Source: Steinernema hermaphroditum (taxonomy: Eukaryota > Nematoda > Chromadorea > Rhabditida > Steinernematidae). Taken from it: 64,000 bases of DNA. The position numbers and the translations under genes are program-made. The notes under the pieces were generated by a model, which was given only the letters and a program-made list of their open reading frames with translations, was not told the origin of the DNA and ran no database searches. Shown here piece after piece: positions 12,973 through 24,634 of this stretch. Position 1 is the stretch's first letter, and each line of letters begins with the position of its first letter. The DNA is taken from contig CM059625.1 in NCBI GenBank assembly GCA_030435675.1, forward strand, positions 9,300,001-9,364,000, read 5' to 3'.

Positions 12973-13096
12973 GGCAATTAGGAATTGAAAATACGTTTAA
13001 AAGGGAAGCGGTGGTCTACACAAAGGGAGCTTTTTGAAAGCGTGCGGTGGACTATCACTCTTATCAGTGGCACAAACAAGCAATCTAGCAACAAAC
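12973..13096. promoter_or_regulatory. Shared divergent promoter region
   Basis: Only 124 bp separate the start codons of the minus-strand CDF-like gene and the plus-strand AGTRAP-like gene. Any core promoters must overlap here unless one gene has non-coding upstream exons. No clear TATA box was seen. Confidence 0.4.
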
Positions 13097-13850
13097 ATGG
13101 TTGCGTCCACTAAATATTCGCGGCAATCTTATCATGTAGCACGTGAGAAATCGATACAAATGCATCACTGTTCAGACTGCGGAATGGATCCGACGAGCTT
13201 CAATGCAAATCTGAATGCAATCGGAAATCAGCTTGATGTGCTTCCAAAGAATTTGGATCATCAGGTCAGCGAACAACGAACCTATGTAAACGGATCGGCT
13301 GCTTCTAGCTGATGATACGTGCTCTGTTTGCGGTACATTTCGCCCTGACCGCCATCGCGCTTCTAGCCCCCTGGCCTCCGAACGCCTTCATCTTCTACAA
13401 TGCCTTTCTTCTTGGCGGATATCTGTGGTTGTCAACTACCTCCACCGCGATGGACTTGGCTCTTCAGAAGTGTGCCTATGTCGAAATCATTTCCATCCCC
13501 CTTGATGTGTTGTGTATCGCCCTATACTACAACAACAGCACTAAAGAAGGTAGCGAAGATCGTGCGGAGTGCCTAACGAAATGCTTTGAGGTATCGACAA
13601 AGCTGCATTAGTCGCCTGTGCGGCCCAGGTCATCGTACGTTTTGCTGGGATCATTGCTCTTCGTAGAATCAAGAAGGAACGACCGGCACCGATCGCCTCC
13701 TCTTACGAAACTGTCGGCCCACAGCAGGCAACCAGCTACCAGGGAGCTCCCTCGTACGACGATAGTGCTCCCAAGAATATTGGGGACGGATTCGCCGAAA
13801 TTAACCGATTTGCCCAACAGCGTACTCAACAGGGCCAACCATTTCACTGA
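13097..13850 (+). CDS. AGTRAP-like multi-pass membrane protein
   Basis: Three exons: 13097-13264, 13309-13549 and 13603-13850. The first gives a hydrophilic N terminus with an HHCSDCG motif. The second and third give about four membrane helices, starting LMIRALFAVHF and including DVLCIALYYNN. This order and the D.xHISIFY-like helix resemble the angiotensin II type 1 receptor-associated protein family. In vertebrates AGTRAP sits in Golgi and endosomal membranes and promotes receptor internalisation; nematodes lack a clear angiotensin system, so the role here is unknown. The C terminus is a soluble tail with Tyr, Gln and Pro (YETVGPQQATSY). The last intron is ambiguous: the acceptor may be at 13602 (53 nt intron) or the TAG at 13610, changing three residues. 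AATAAA lies at 13942-13947. Confidence 0.7.
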
Positions 13851-16150
13851 TTGCCAGTACCACCATTAATGTAGATCTCATCATATTGAAAACTTTCTCA
13901 AAGTGATCTCCTAATAGAGCTGCTTTTTAGTGGTTGCAAACAATAAAAAATGTATAATCCGAATGCTCATGTACACAGAGACCGTCTTATGAATAACTAT
14001 TTCAAGGCTATTCAAGAAATTAAGGTTACATTTATGGTATGCTCATAATCATTCTACCGTTCTTGACTTCGAGGTTCCACATCATATTTTGAAACATTTC
14101 AAACGAAGAAGGTTTGTGGGTCTTTTGCAGGACGGGTGCAGAAGTCTCTTTTTCAGTCATCTTCGTACACCTCTGAATTTCAGATTGGTCTTGCAGCGAT
14201 TTCACAAGCAAGCGGGAAATCGAGGTGTTCTACACTTATCTGTCTTTGTGTCTCTGGTGCATCTACCCAGATGTTACTTCTGCTTCACCTCAACTCCAGA
14301 TTTCTGGACGTTCATGGACGTGTTGGGTATTGCGAGATGTCCACTCAGGTTTACGAAGCCGAAGAACGTGGTCCTTGAGTACCGTTTTGAGGTATCTTTA
14401 GTATGCATTGCATAGTTCTATTATTGTCATTGACTGATGCCCCCGTTGCTTTTCGAAATGTACGGGAAATGTGATATAAACATTTGTACATAAACTGTAC
14501 TGGTGACGACCTATGCGACAGGAACTGGTTTGTGTGCACCCTCCCAGAGGGAGAATTACGAAAAGAGGAGCAAACACTGGTTGGGAATGTTGGACAGTGT
14601 GATGAGGAATGGCGTATGTAGATGGTGGCACTCCTCATGTTGACGGTCTGCTATGGAAGTAACGTGAACTGGCATGGGTAAAAGGACGATGAATGCCGCC
14701 GTGCGCCAATATTTCCCTGTGGAGGGGGATCTCGCAGCTGGTACCATGGCAACTGCCGGCAGCGCTTGAGGCGTGCTAATAACGAATAGCTCAGTACCGC
14801 TGCTACATGTTCCTTTTGTTTGCGCAGTTGATTCCCCTATTCAATGGTGAGATGTGCGTCGTATTGTTATGATAGCGCAGATCCATTGATGTGTCACAGT
14901 ACTGCTTCACAGCTTCAGCTCTCTCGTCCCTGCGTTGCTGCTCTTCTTCATTATAATAATCGCACTCATAATCGCTGGTGACGACGAATAAAGCGCTCCG
15001 CCGCAACCACGGCAGCAATCGGAGCGGTTGTGTGCGCACGCGCCCCAGGTATGGTTGCCAACAACCACCTGGCGGCCGTGTTGCTGTTGGCAGTCGTCCT
15101 ATACGTCGACCAACCATGCAGTGCCGGCTCCCTTGTTGCTAGTTAGATCCTCTTCTTATGCCCCTCATAGAAGAGGATTACTAAGTATGGAAATGTGACC
15201 AAGTCGTGCACTCGAACAGTAGTTTCATATGGATGTGCTCCGTTGAATCAGTTCGAAGCACCATGTGAAGCTGCTATTTGCTTGTACACTTGTAACATCC
15301 GCCAGCTTCTGCCCACATTTTAGGTAAGTTGAGAAAGTTGGTTATCCAAGTGAGTTGTTTGCTATTATATATAAGCTCAAGTGAAATATACTCAGATATG
15401 CATCTCTTAGGAGAATGGCTAACGAAGTTTGCTACCAAATTTCAAAACGCTCTTCATTAAGCTGCTCTTTTCACTCCAGACGATGAGCGTTCGTCATTTA
15501 GAATTGCGCTGGGATTGTTCACTAAAGCAATTAGCACAGGAACAGCTTGCGTGCATGTTATTCGCGTTATCGCTATGTTCTCCTACCTAATGGTTTCGGA
15601 AGTGATCCCGCTAATGATAATGCCCTTAATGATGAGCAAACAAGGTAAGTACAGTTTAAAAACGACAACAATATTTTAGAATTTACTTTCTTGCATTGCT
15701 ATCGGCTACTTCTAGTCTGTCAAACGCAATGAATAGCCATAAAAATGCTCCAACAATGTTGTATGGGCGGCATCTATATTGACGTTTATCTTTTTGGGGT
15801 ATCTTTATGAACGCCCCTTAGTGAATGCGGGTGCCTTCGTCCGTTTGAGTACTCTCAGTTTCGAAATAGAATGAATATGGGGGACGTCGCGGTAAGTGTT
15901 GATTGTATTTTAGTAATAAACTTATTCAGTCGTCTTTGAAGACGCGTTCATGGAACCGAGTCATGGCGACGTTATTTTGAGCGTGAACACTTATTGCATA
16001 TGGTGTCCTAGTGGTGGACTAAAATTGATCATTTATTCGGAGGTGCGTCATCAGAATATGTTTTGTCAGTCACATCAGAACATCGCCTATTGGCTCTGAC
16101 CTCATACAGTGAAACGACAACGCGAAAGTGTCAAGGCTAACATCGTCATG
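13851..16150. other. Long intergenic stretch with weak coding traces
   Basis: I cannot build a gene here. Three things stand out. An open plus-strand block at about 14113-14378 follows a TTTTGCAG acceptor and reads like protein (ending VYEAEERGP), but I do not recognise it. A block at about 15481-15641 is hydrophobic and loosely resembles an SLC13 helix. A 10-bp hairpin sits at 15147-15178. Confidence 0.35.
15147..15178. repeat. Short perfect hairpin
   Basis: ATCCTCTTCT at 15147-15156 is the exact reverse complement of AGAAGAGGAT at 15169-15178, with a 12-nt loop. Flanking TTAG and CTAA could extend the stem past a small bulge. No function is evident. Confidence 0.6.
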
Positions 16151-17780
16151 CTACACAAAGGTGTCCCCTTCGCAAAAATTCGTGTCATCCTCTCCCAGAC
16201 CGGATTTGTTGTCGTTTCCTGAGTGCGTCATGGAATCCTGTTTAGGTGAGGAATTGGGGCCTGGATGAGAATCGCTGTTCCTCACTTCTCGCAATATACA
16301 GGGTTCTACATGAGCCTTTTCTTGCGATCTTCTGTCGATGTTGTTATGACAGCCGCGTTGAAATGGGCTGTGATCTGAGTAACTTATGTCTGAATTCGGC
16401 ACGGGCACGTTGCTTATCGGTGCCTTGTGTTTGTTATTTGGGCTGAAGACAGCATAAGTCTGCAATGAATGCTAAGTGCATACTCCTACTTTCTTTGATT
16501 TTTTTCTCCTTTTTTGTCCTTAAAACATGTCTGTATCACTAATTCACGGAAAGTTGGATTCAGCCATGCATACAGAACGGGATTTGACACTATATTCGTC
16601 ATGGCGATACTGAAAAAAGTCGTAAAGACGTACGAATGCTCCATCTTACCTGTGAGTAAACAAATTGATTAAATATGAAAAGTCCATGTCAAATATTTGA
16701 AAGAAGTTTTGCTTTTCATCATATTCAATGATGAGCGAAACGACGTTGTGTGGTAACCATGTCAAACCGAATATGACAACCATGCTTACTAATATGGTTG
16801 TAGTTCTTCGTGTTTGGTTGAGAAGTCGCTGCCGCTCCTTTTCATGATGTTCCATCAAGGTGGAGATGTGCTAAGAAAGGTGTAAGTAAAAAATTCACGA
16901 TTCCACGTAGGATACCCTCTCATTACTTTCTTCTTGGGAGCTACTGGTGGGAAGGGAATCTCGGGGAAGTTCGAAATTCACATTGCTGTGTTCAAGAGCG
17001 CTGGACCGTTCATCAATCCGTCTCAGACGTGCTTTCGCCCTTCTTTTCAGCCTTGCAAAGATAGCGGCATAGCAAAATGCCATAAGTGTGAACGGTAGCA
17101 CAAACTGGGATACAAGAACGACCATCGTATAGGCTCGTCTACTCGGCGCATTTGGCCATCTCTCCGTGCAGAAAACACCACAAATTCCCTGAAAACAAAC
17201 GCAGATAGCCTCGAAGTTCAGCGGCACTCCGACCTTGTATGATTCGACGTACATGAATATTGCGTAAGGGAGCGTTACAATCACAGATAATGTCCACAAG
17301 AAGGCAGTCACTATTAAAGCTCCACGTTTAGTAAGTGGACGTGCGTGGGGATGAACGACAAGGATGTATCTGTCTAGAGCAATTGCTCCTAAACTAAAGG
17401 TGCAAATGAACACACTGACGCCTTGGACCCAAGGAATGAGTCGGCACAGGACCGAGCCGAAATACCAGTTCTTGAAGATGTTTGTAACGGGAGTGATCGG
17501 CAATGAAAGAAGACAAACGATAATATCGCTTGCGGCCAGGTTTAATATGAACATATTCTGTACCGTCTGAATTAAAACAGTTTTTTTTCACCGAATTCTT
17601 CTAAATTCTTACCTGAAGTGTGCGATGTTGCAGTGTTACGTGGATTATCGAGACATTACCAAGTATTCCCATTATGAACATTGCAACATAAATGAACGCA
17701 AATGGTATGTACACATAGGTACTCGTCGCGGGATCCGGGAACATCAAGTAGTAGACATTGCAGTCATTACTGTTGTTCAT
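16151..17780 (-). CDS. Neuropeptide Y/F-like G protein-coupled receptor (npr family)
   Basis: Five exons on the minus strand, from the ATG at 17780 to the TAG at 16151-16153. The N terminus MNNSNDC has a glycosylation sequon. Seven helices are readable. Hallmarks: FILNLAASDII in helix 2, an intact DRY (ALDRYILVVHPH), two loop 2 cysteines, a third loop with KRRAK and RQRLLNQTRRTT, WLPHNVVSL in helix 6, and an intact NPVLY in helix 7 followed by AWLNPTFREL. This pattern is that of nematode NPR receptors related to NPY/NPF receptors, which bind RFamide peptides on neurons or muscle. A short phase-2 intron in the tail (GTAGGAG donor) joins the helix-8 exon to a roughly 100-residue Ser/Asn-rich cytoplasmic tail ending GDTFV, a possible PDZ-binding end. 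Without that intron the protein would stop at 16496-16498. The exact npr subtype is not determined. Confidence 0.92.
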
Positions 17781-19448
17781 CTGTTTTGTGACTCAGATGT
17801 TCGTTGGCATTGGTTTCCAGAGGGAACGAAAGTCACCTAAAAACAGCGATAGTCCACTTTTTCCGAACTCCACGAAAGCAATCAATCACAGCGTAGCGAA
17901 ATCCATAATTTGAACTAGCGCATTGAAAAAGACGAGCTCACGCAGGAAGCATTCGACATTTTCCTGGAGATCTCAGACGTTCACTCCTCGTTTTCAATGC
18001 GCTAGTTCAAGTTGTGGCTCTGGCCACGGTATGAGTCGCTTTTCTGGAGTTCCGAAAAATAAATCCTTTCATGTAATAAGATAGACAGATAATGATGCTC
18101 CGTTAACAAGGTCGTTCGAGACTATTTCATGTTGATTCTCGAATTTCTCTGTGAGGACTTGAACAGAGTATCATTTAACAACACGCTTATTTCACTCTTT
18201 GTTTTGGCGTCTAGGCTAATGATTAGGGGAATGTAGCCAGAGCAGAACATAATCGGAACATCCCAACATCACCACAAGAGGTTCAAATATACGAAGTGTC
18301 TTACAATGGTTTGTACCCAGTATAAAAGGAAATTTTGAATTGCTCTTTGTCTCCTTTTTTCTATGAGTGTCGAACGCATAATTTCGCTGCTTTTAAATGT
18401 ATTTCGTGAACATAGTCGCTATATGGTGCCTAACGCCTAATATTCTGCTTACAATTCAAAAGGGTCGCACCCTCATTCACTCGATTAATGGGTTTAATGA
18501 TTGATAGGTGGGTGATGAGTGGACACGTCCTTTTGGCTGTCATAGTATATGAGAAATGGCCACCGCATTAGCTTGCGAAGTTGTTTCAAATCGAGCTTTC
18601 TGGAATGGAGTGTTGCGATGTGAGGTGATTAAGTCAGAGGATGTTCACATTACGTCTTTTTGTGCGAGGCATTTTATCAGCGCAGTACAATGTGGACGAA
18701 GAAATTTAGCACCTTTATGCCTTCTCATGTACCAAATTGAATTGGACGAAAAGGTAACTAGGTCATAAAGGCTATATTAAACTGCGTCAAGTGCCCTATC
18801 GTAAAATCCTCATTTGATTTGGTTATGAATTCGCATCGCCTATGTTGCGCAGCGCCGTTCATCAGCTGGACGCACACTAAGGTCGGTAAGTTAAAGTGAA
18901 CACGATTTTGAGTGAGAAGAAATAAATATAAGATAGGCAAACGAACCTCGAGAAGAAGAGAATATCGGGAACGGTTGGCTAGAGTGTCGTCGCTTGAAGC
19001 TTCACTATTCACAATGAGTTGAAAGTAGTGAGGGGGGCGGAGTGCTGTCAATAGCGTTCCCTTTCGCGTGATAATATGGTGTCATCGGCGACTAAACTTG
19101 CTCACTTCATAGGAGGCCTTATTACTAGCGTACATTCAGGCCCCATTTGAGAGCACTAAATTTGAGCGTGTGAGCTGCGCGTAAGGCACAATATTGTACA
19201 TGTCACGTCGCGAGAAAATAATTAAAAGAGAAGATGTTTTGATGAGAAGTGCGTTGAGGGGTTAGAGCTCGCTTCCGATAATGCTATTTCTGACTTCGAG
19301 AAAGTTGTGATCGTGATCTGCCCTCTCGCTACTGCTATTTGCCCAAAAGGTCACCTTGTTCCTTCAAGATTATTGATGCGATTCAATAAAGAGCAGCATG
19401 CTGCTTGATTTATTATTTTGGTGCATTAAAGAAAGTTTTACAATGATC
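17781..19448. other. Intergenic, contains a large inverted repeat
   Basis: No exon chain was recognised. The main structure is the inverted repeat at 17910-18010. Small open frames around 18556-18768 show no family resemblance. Confidence 0.4.
17910..18010. repeat. Perfect 20-bp inverted repeat with 61-nt spacer
   Basis: TTGAACTAGCGCATTGAAAA at 17910-17929 pairs exactly with its reverse complement at 17991-18010. CGAG (17933-17936) and CTCG (17987-17990) add four more pairs beyond a small bulge. It could be a non-coding RNA hairpin, a transposon-type terminal repeat remnant, or a foldback element. Confidence 0.8.
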
Positions 19449-19669
19449 TCAGTTCTGTTTATTTATCGTGCATTCATCATATGAGTGGCTAACATCGGTG
19501 AAATGAGTCGGGATTGTTGGTCTTCGGTGCTGGCCAACGTCGACTACATAGCCTTTGGTGTTATTGCTGAACCCCGAGACTCGAATGACCTGGTTGCGCG
19601 TGAAGGTGTAGTCTTCCACTGGATCTACAATATTTTTGCATCGACGAGAATTGTCTACATGCTTCACCT
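19449..19669 (-). CDS. Candidate terminal exon of the myosin-like gene
   Basis: An open block on the minus strand after a GGTAG acceptor reads VKHVDNSRRCKNIVD then ...RVSGFSNNTKGYVVDV and ends at a TGA. It has the composition of real coding sequence, with no ATG near its start, so it should be a spliced exon. It lies 200 nt beyond the last motor exon. Whether it joins that gene or another is unproven because the connecting donor is not clear. Confidence 0.35.
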
Positions 19670-19866
19670 ACCGTAATATTCCGCTCTGACAACCCTCCTT
19701 TGAGGAAATGCATGTTTTCTGCCTTCTCTTATGCTGTAATTTCGGTCATACGGCAGTGGCGGGCTCTTTTCATGGGCAAAACGCGTCTTGGTCCCTGACG
19801 GCTTTTGTTCATGGGTCTCTCTAAAAAAAGATGGCTGTTATTTTCAGGACTTGCGAGTGAGAGCTC

Positions 19867-22731
19867 CTACGTAGCGGTGTGTTGCCCTTTTTCGAAATAG
19901 ACTTCAAATTGAGATTGTAAGTGCCTATAATTAAGGAAACTATATTCCTGTTGATCGTTCGAAGAGAAGCAGTGAACTTTGTAGAGATTTCCACCACATG
20001 CTCTCCCTAATAACGTTGATATACTTTCGTGGTAATCGTGAATTACGCTATTTCTGTAATTGATCCTCAAAAATTTAGAGTAGGAGAATAGCATACGGAG
20101 ATGTTTCTCTGGTTGTTTCACTACCACAATGTGAGAACGGAGTGTGCACAGGGACACTACTTTGACATGTAGCCGACACGTTGTGAGTGTCATTTGTATA
20201 AAGATGGCGGACGAAAGCGAATGTGCAGTCTGAACAGTTGAACAGGTCGACCTAAAAGACTTTTGTGAGTGAGGTCCAACATTGCTCACCAACGGCAGAT
20301 GCGGGAATGGCGCTGGAATTCGACGATATGAAGTCGTTCGTGTCATAAGTGACCGGGAGGCGTCCATCGAAGTGATTGACCATCAAATTCGACTTGTAGA
20401 GCGACAGTAACCTTTTTTTACTTCTGATTAGCACTCGACAAGCGCTGAGATAATACCTTGATTTCTTTTCAATGTTCTTGGCGAGCGAAGCGAATGATGG
20501 AGTTTCGGTCTTCCTAACCGCGGATTGATGGAGTCCTATGGCCTGAAGATATTAATGTGGTCGATCGTCTCCGGGGTGATTATGGAAATACCTGGCGCAT
20601 GATTTGGCAAACAAGATTCAACTCGGAGAACTGCAGTTGAGGATGTTTCTCACCCTGAAAGTAAGAAATTTAAAAATAGGTTTATTGGATTTCGTTTTCG
20701 AATAATTTGGTCACAAACTTCTTTTAAGCAGCTCATTCTTTCTGCCGCCATATTGCGGAGGAATGTGCTGAACTGGGGACGTCTTTTGCTTATGCCGAAA
20801 CAGTCAATCACAGTGAGTGTGAGGTCCTTGGAGTGCAGTTCGATCCCTAAACATGATGAGTCTTCAGATTGGTTTTCCTAGCCAACCCGAATCATTCGCT
20901 GAAGATTCGCCGTCGGAGATGAGCGACGAATTCGACTGAGCAGAACAGTAATGCTGTAGAACGATGTTGATTCGCCGGAATACCGACCACGAGCAGCGTT
21001 GATACAGTGATTTTATGAGATTTTCAAGCCCCACTTTTGCCTGAAGTATGCAAAATATTGAGTGCAGTGGAAAGAGTCTCTCTGAACCTGCTCAATGGAA
21101 CGGTGTTTATCCGAAGGTTGTACTATGCACAAATAGAGCTTTATTGGCGAAATTCCGAGCAAATGGGCTGCGTGTTCGACTTCTGTACTAAAGTTTATTG
21201 ATTTCTCTATAGAGATGATCAAACCTTTGATATTGAGTGTTTCCACACCAGCTGCAGTTTCTGTAAGAACGATCTTTCGCAGATGCAGGCATGCTGATAT
21301 CACTCGAAAGACATCGGTAGATGACACAGAGAGAACGGAGAAAGCAAGCTGAAGATCTCGCATGTGTCTGGGCATATCCACAGAAGAATTGTCGGTGTCG
21401 ATAGGGTCCAAGTAGTATTTCTCTGAAGATGTCTTGTCTGTGGTATCTAACAGCTTCAAACCTCTGTCTTGTGGCGCAGTTAGTCCTTTCATTAGTATGT
21501 CGCACAGTTTCAGGTCTCCTTGAGCGATTGGGCTTAGTTCGGTCATGCAAATGTCGATTGACACGTGGGAGAGACAACCATCCTTCATGATCAATTTATA
21601 CTCGTTTGTCTAAAATGTGCTTTCGAGTAGTTATCAGCTGACATCTCGATTACCGATATCGATGAGTATTGGCCCGTTTCAGTGCGAACGTTGGTGAGTG
21701 CGTTTATAATGAGCATTGCTGAGCTGAGCATTGTCGAAATCCCAGATAACTTCATTGACAGCTCGGTAACTAGCATTTCCGCTAAATAAGATTTTCCGGA
21801 GTTGGCGTCGCCACTATAATGTTGTCATTAGACGAACAAAGTTATCGAAGCTCGTTTGGAAACCAGAATAGAACGGTGCAGCAATGATTGTCGAAGATGT
21901 CTTTGATTAAGCGCTCCATGGCATTGTAGCTGCGGCACTTGGTGTCGTTGAGGTCGTTGTAAGGGTTGACGAAAAGATAATCGCGCTTGCCTTCGAGTTC
22001 AAACTGAATGAAGCATTCACTGACCGTTTCCAATGGACAAATACCCAGCAGATGTTCTCACGGAACTTCGAACACATTTCATCAAGATGGTCATCAACTG
22101 CTGTGATCTTCGAACATTTTATCCATTTGTCGGAGACTGTGCTGCAGAGTTTTGCTAAAAAACATAGTCGTATTATTCAGTGATCGTTTGAACACGTTAC
22201 CATGAGCTGTGCTTGCATTATCGAAACGATTCGATAAGTTCTGCAGGCACTGAGTATAAGTTCTTTGTGGTTTTGGCGGAGCGTGCGGGACCAAGTTCGT
22301 TATGCGATCTACAGTTCAGGTTAGTGTGTTCAGTCTGACAAATGAGAGCTCACAAGTCCGTGGAGGAAGCGGTGGTGGAGTGCGGCAATCAGTTTGGCTC
22401 CCTATGTATCGTGAGGGTAGCAACCTCTTCTGCCTCTCCTGAAGACTGCCATTGGAGTCGAGCTGGCATCGGATCGAGTCTAGTTTTTTAATCAGCTAAA
22501 TTGTGATAGACCTTTTCTGTCAAATTACCGTATTGCGAGTACCTCGTCAACATCACATCGCAGTTGTGATAAATCCTCGGTCGAGTGGTGAATTTGCCTT
22601 TGTTTTTTGTCGGCAGTAGTGGAACAGCTAGGCATTATCCTGTCCGTTCGATCGCTGAGGAGGGGATCAACCGCCAGGTTGGAGAGCACTCTCACGCGCC
22701 GAAACTGATGCCGTCTATCGAGCGTTGACAT
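19867..22731 (-). CDS. Highly divergent myosin-motor-like protein
   Basis: About ten minus-strand exons from the ATG at 22731. The N terminus is a non-motor region ending in a proline-rich TPPPLPPRT. Then motor elements appear in the correct order: YLFVNPYNDL for the VAVNPY strand, GDANSGKS at 21789-21812 where myosins have GESGAGKT, INALTN...SS for the LEAFGNAKT..NDNSSR region (switch I), a ...CLHLRKIVL...LLGI block for the ILAAILHLGNI...LLGV region, NLIKSLYQR for the KALYERLF helix, TLTVIDCFGI for GVLDIFGFE (switch II/relay), NHFDGRLPVTYDT for the HYAGxVxYx segment, and YKVHCFSSN for HFIRCIKPN. The order, about 700 residues long, is hard to explain otherwise. Key ATPase residues differ (Glu and Gly of the P-loop, the FGFE motif), so ATP use and motility are doubtful. 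One junction near 20245-20290 is not settled in phase. No neck or tail was identified apart from the possible terminal exon downstream. Confidence 0.72.
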
Positions 22732-23352
22732 TCTTGAGCCTGATTTGCATAAGAAAGAATACTTTTAGGATTAAAGACTTATAAATTAGGAGGCTAGAGT
22801 CGCTTCCAAATGATCAAGGTACTTCGCAACTTAAGGCGCTTCGGCCGTCGGCGCGCATCTGTCAGCTTACTGTCAGCGGGAGTTCGAAACAGACAAAGAA
22901 AACAGGACAGATATGAAGACCGAAGGGAACAAACAAATCCCCAATGAGCACAAAAAAGCTGTAGTCCACCTACGATCGAACATTCCTACTCAAGGATAAT
23001 TTGTGAAAAAGAGTGCCCACTCGAAAAGGTTATCTGCATTGCATCAGGCAATGCGCATCGACTGGAAGCTGTTCGCCTGATCTTATCGTCAGAGTTTACC
23101 CGGGAGACTGCCAGCAAAAACAGTCGAACCTTTGATGTGCGGCAAATTCTTCACTACGTATCAACGGAGCAGACATGGCGGACGTGATTATTTATCGGCA
23201 TTTTATCAATGGGAATAAATTTAGAACGGTGTTCCGCCATCGTTAAGTCGTTGAGTATCGGTCGTTGATTTGCATTTGGTGGTGACTGCCGAAAGTCTGC
23301 ATCTGCACGTTGTAATTGTAATCCACCTTAGAAGTCACATTCATTAGGCGAA
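22732..23352. other. Intergenic between the PBC homeobox and myosin-like genes
   Basis: Both flanking genes are on the minus strand, with about 620 bp between them. No coding or RNA feature was recognised. Confidence 0.4.
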
Positions 23353-24634
23353 GTTAGCACTTTAAACTTGCCAAACGATTGTCAGGCGGAGCAACAACGC
23401 TGTAGTCGAATGAACCATGATTATCATACATACTGTTTGAGTAGGGATCTGTTCGACTTGGTTGATCGGTATGGATGGCTTCAGAACTATTGTATGGAGG
23501 AAGGGCTAAATCTATTGGATTTTTGCAATATAAGCGGTGATTTACCTTGACTGATGTTGTTCAAGGATCGCTTATACCGAATTCGTTTGTTACCAAACCA
23601 GTTCGACACCTTTAACACAGTGACTTACGGCTTTTTTGGCACCTTGTCCTACCTGCGCTACCGTAATGTTACATTCCAAGGCTAATTTCGCTTTGTCTTC
23701 CTCACTTGGGTAAGGAGTATCAACGTGTGAGTTGAAGTATCTAGTGAGGATTTGTGTGGCATGTTTGCTGAAGTTACGTCGCTTCTTCCTAAGAGAATGT
23801 TAGGAGACGAGATGAAGAGATTAAGAGTCACTAAAGATACCGAGATTCATCCAGCTTTGATCTGTTTAGCATGAGTTTATGACACATGATCTGCTTCAAC
23901 TCATTCTGGCAGTGCAAATGCTTGCTTTCAAGGATCTCAACGCTCTTTTCCATGTCTAACAAGGAAATGGGCCGGCTGTGTCTGTGACGCTCCAAAATCT
24001 CCTTAAGCCTGGATGATATGTCCATCCCATGCTAAAGTTTGACACTGTGACACTTCTTCGAGCTTGACTGTACCTGTGCCATGCGACCTGAGTGGTGGAT
24101 TAGCTCTACTCGAACATCTTCCAGAGCGGACTTGTAGTCAGCTAAGCTTTGGTCGTCTTCCATCGACGACGACGCACCCTCGTCGTTGGGAAATTGGTAG
24201 AATTCGTGCTTAAACGCTTTCGGTAACACATTTTTTGTTAAAGGTACTCACGATCATGCTGTCTAGCTTGTTGGATTGTTCCATACTTCTCTGTGTGACG
24301 GAATCGTCTTTCGGAATTTCTAGAAAATGCTCGTGATACGACCAAATGGAGTTGCCCACTTACGAGGCAATTTCTTGTCACAGAGAACCGAGAACATCGC
24401 CTGATGGTAGGGATTAGCTTGCATTGCGTAGCTAAAATCATGTGAGTGATGAGTTATTATTGAGAACTTTCGTCGAAACCTGACGGATTCAGAAGGAGGA
24501 AGTGAGATAACATTATGCAGCTGGTGAATTAATTCATCGAAGGGACTTAGAGCGCTCGTATGGGAACAGGAAAATCCCCCACAGTTGTCCGTTCCAACGA
24601 TGGAGTCGCAAATCTCGTGCGAAACACTGGACAT
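23353..24634 (-). CDS. PBC (PBX/Extradenticle) class TALE homeobox transcription factor
   Basis: Eight minus-strand exons from the ATG at 24634 (directly after ATTTTAG, a likely spliced-leader acceptor) to the TAA at 23353-23355. The PBC-A part has [16 protein letters not shown]. The PBC-B part has [10 protein letters not shown], then [15 protein letters not shown] and [15 protein letters not shown]. The homeodomain begins [18 protein letters not shown], has the three-residue TALE loop PYP, and ends [14 protein letters not shown] with the W, F, N and R of recognition helix 3 intact. PBC proteins bind DNA with HOX and MEIS-class partners in the nucleus. The PBC domain is quite diverged (shortened between PBC-A and PBC-B), so this is nearer the ceh-40/ceh-60 type than the canonical ceh-20, though I cannot decide which. 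Introns are 43-60 nt; two acceptors end TTTAAG or similar. Confidence 0.9.
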
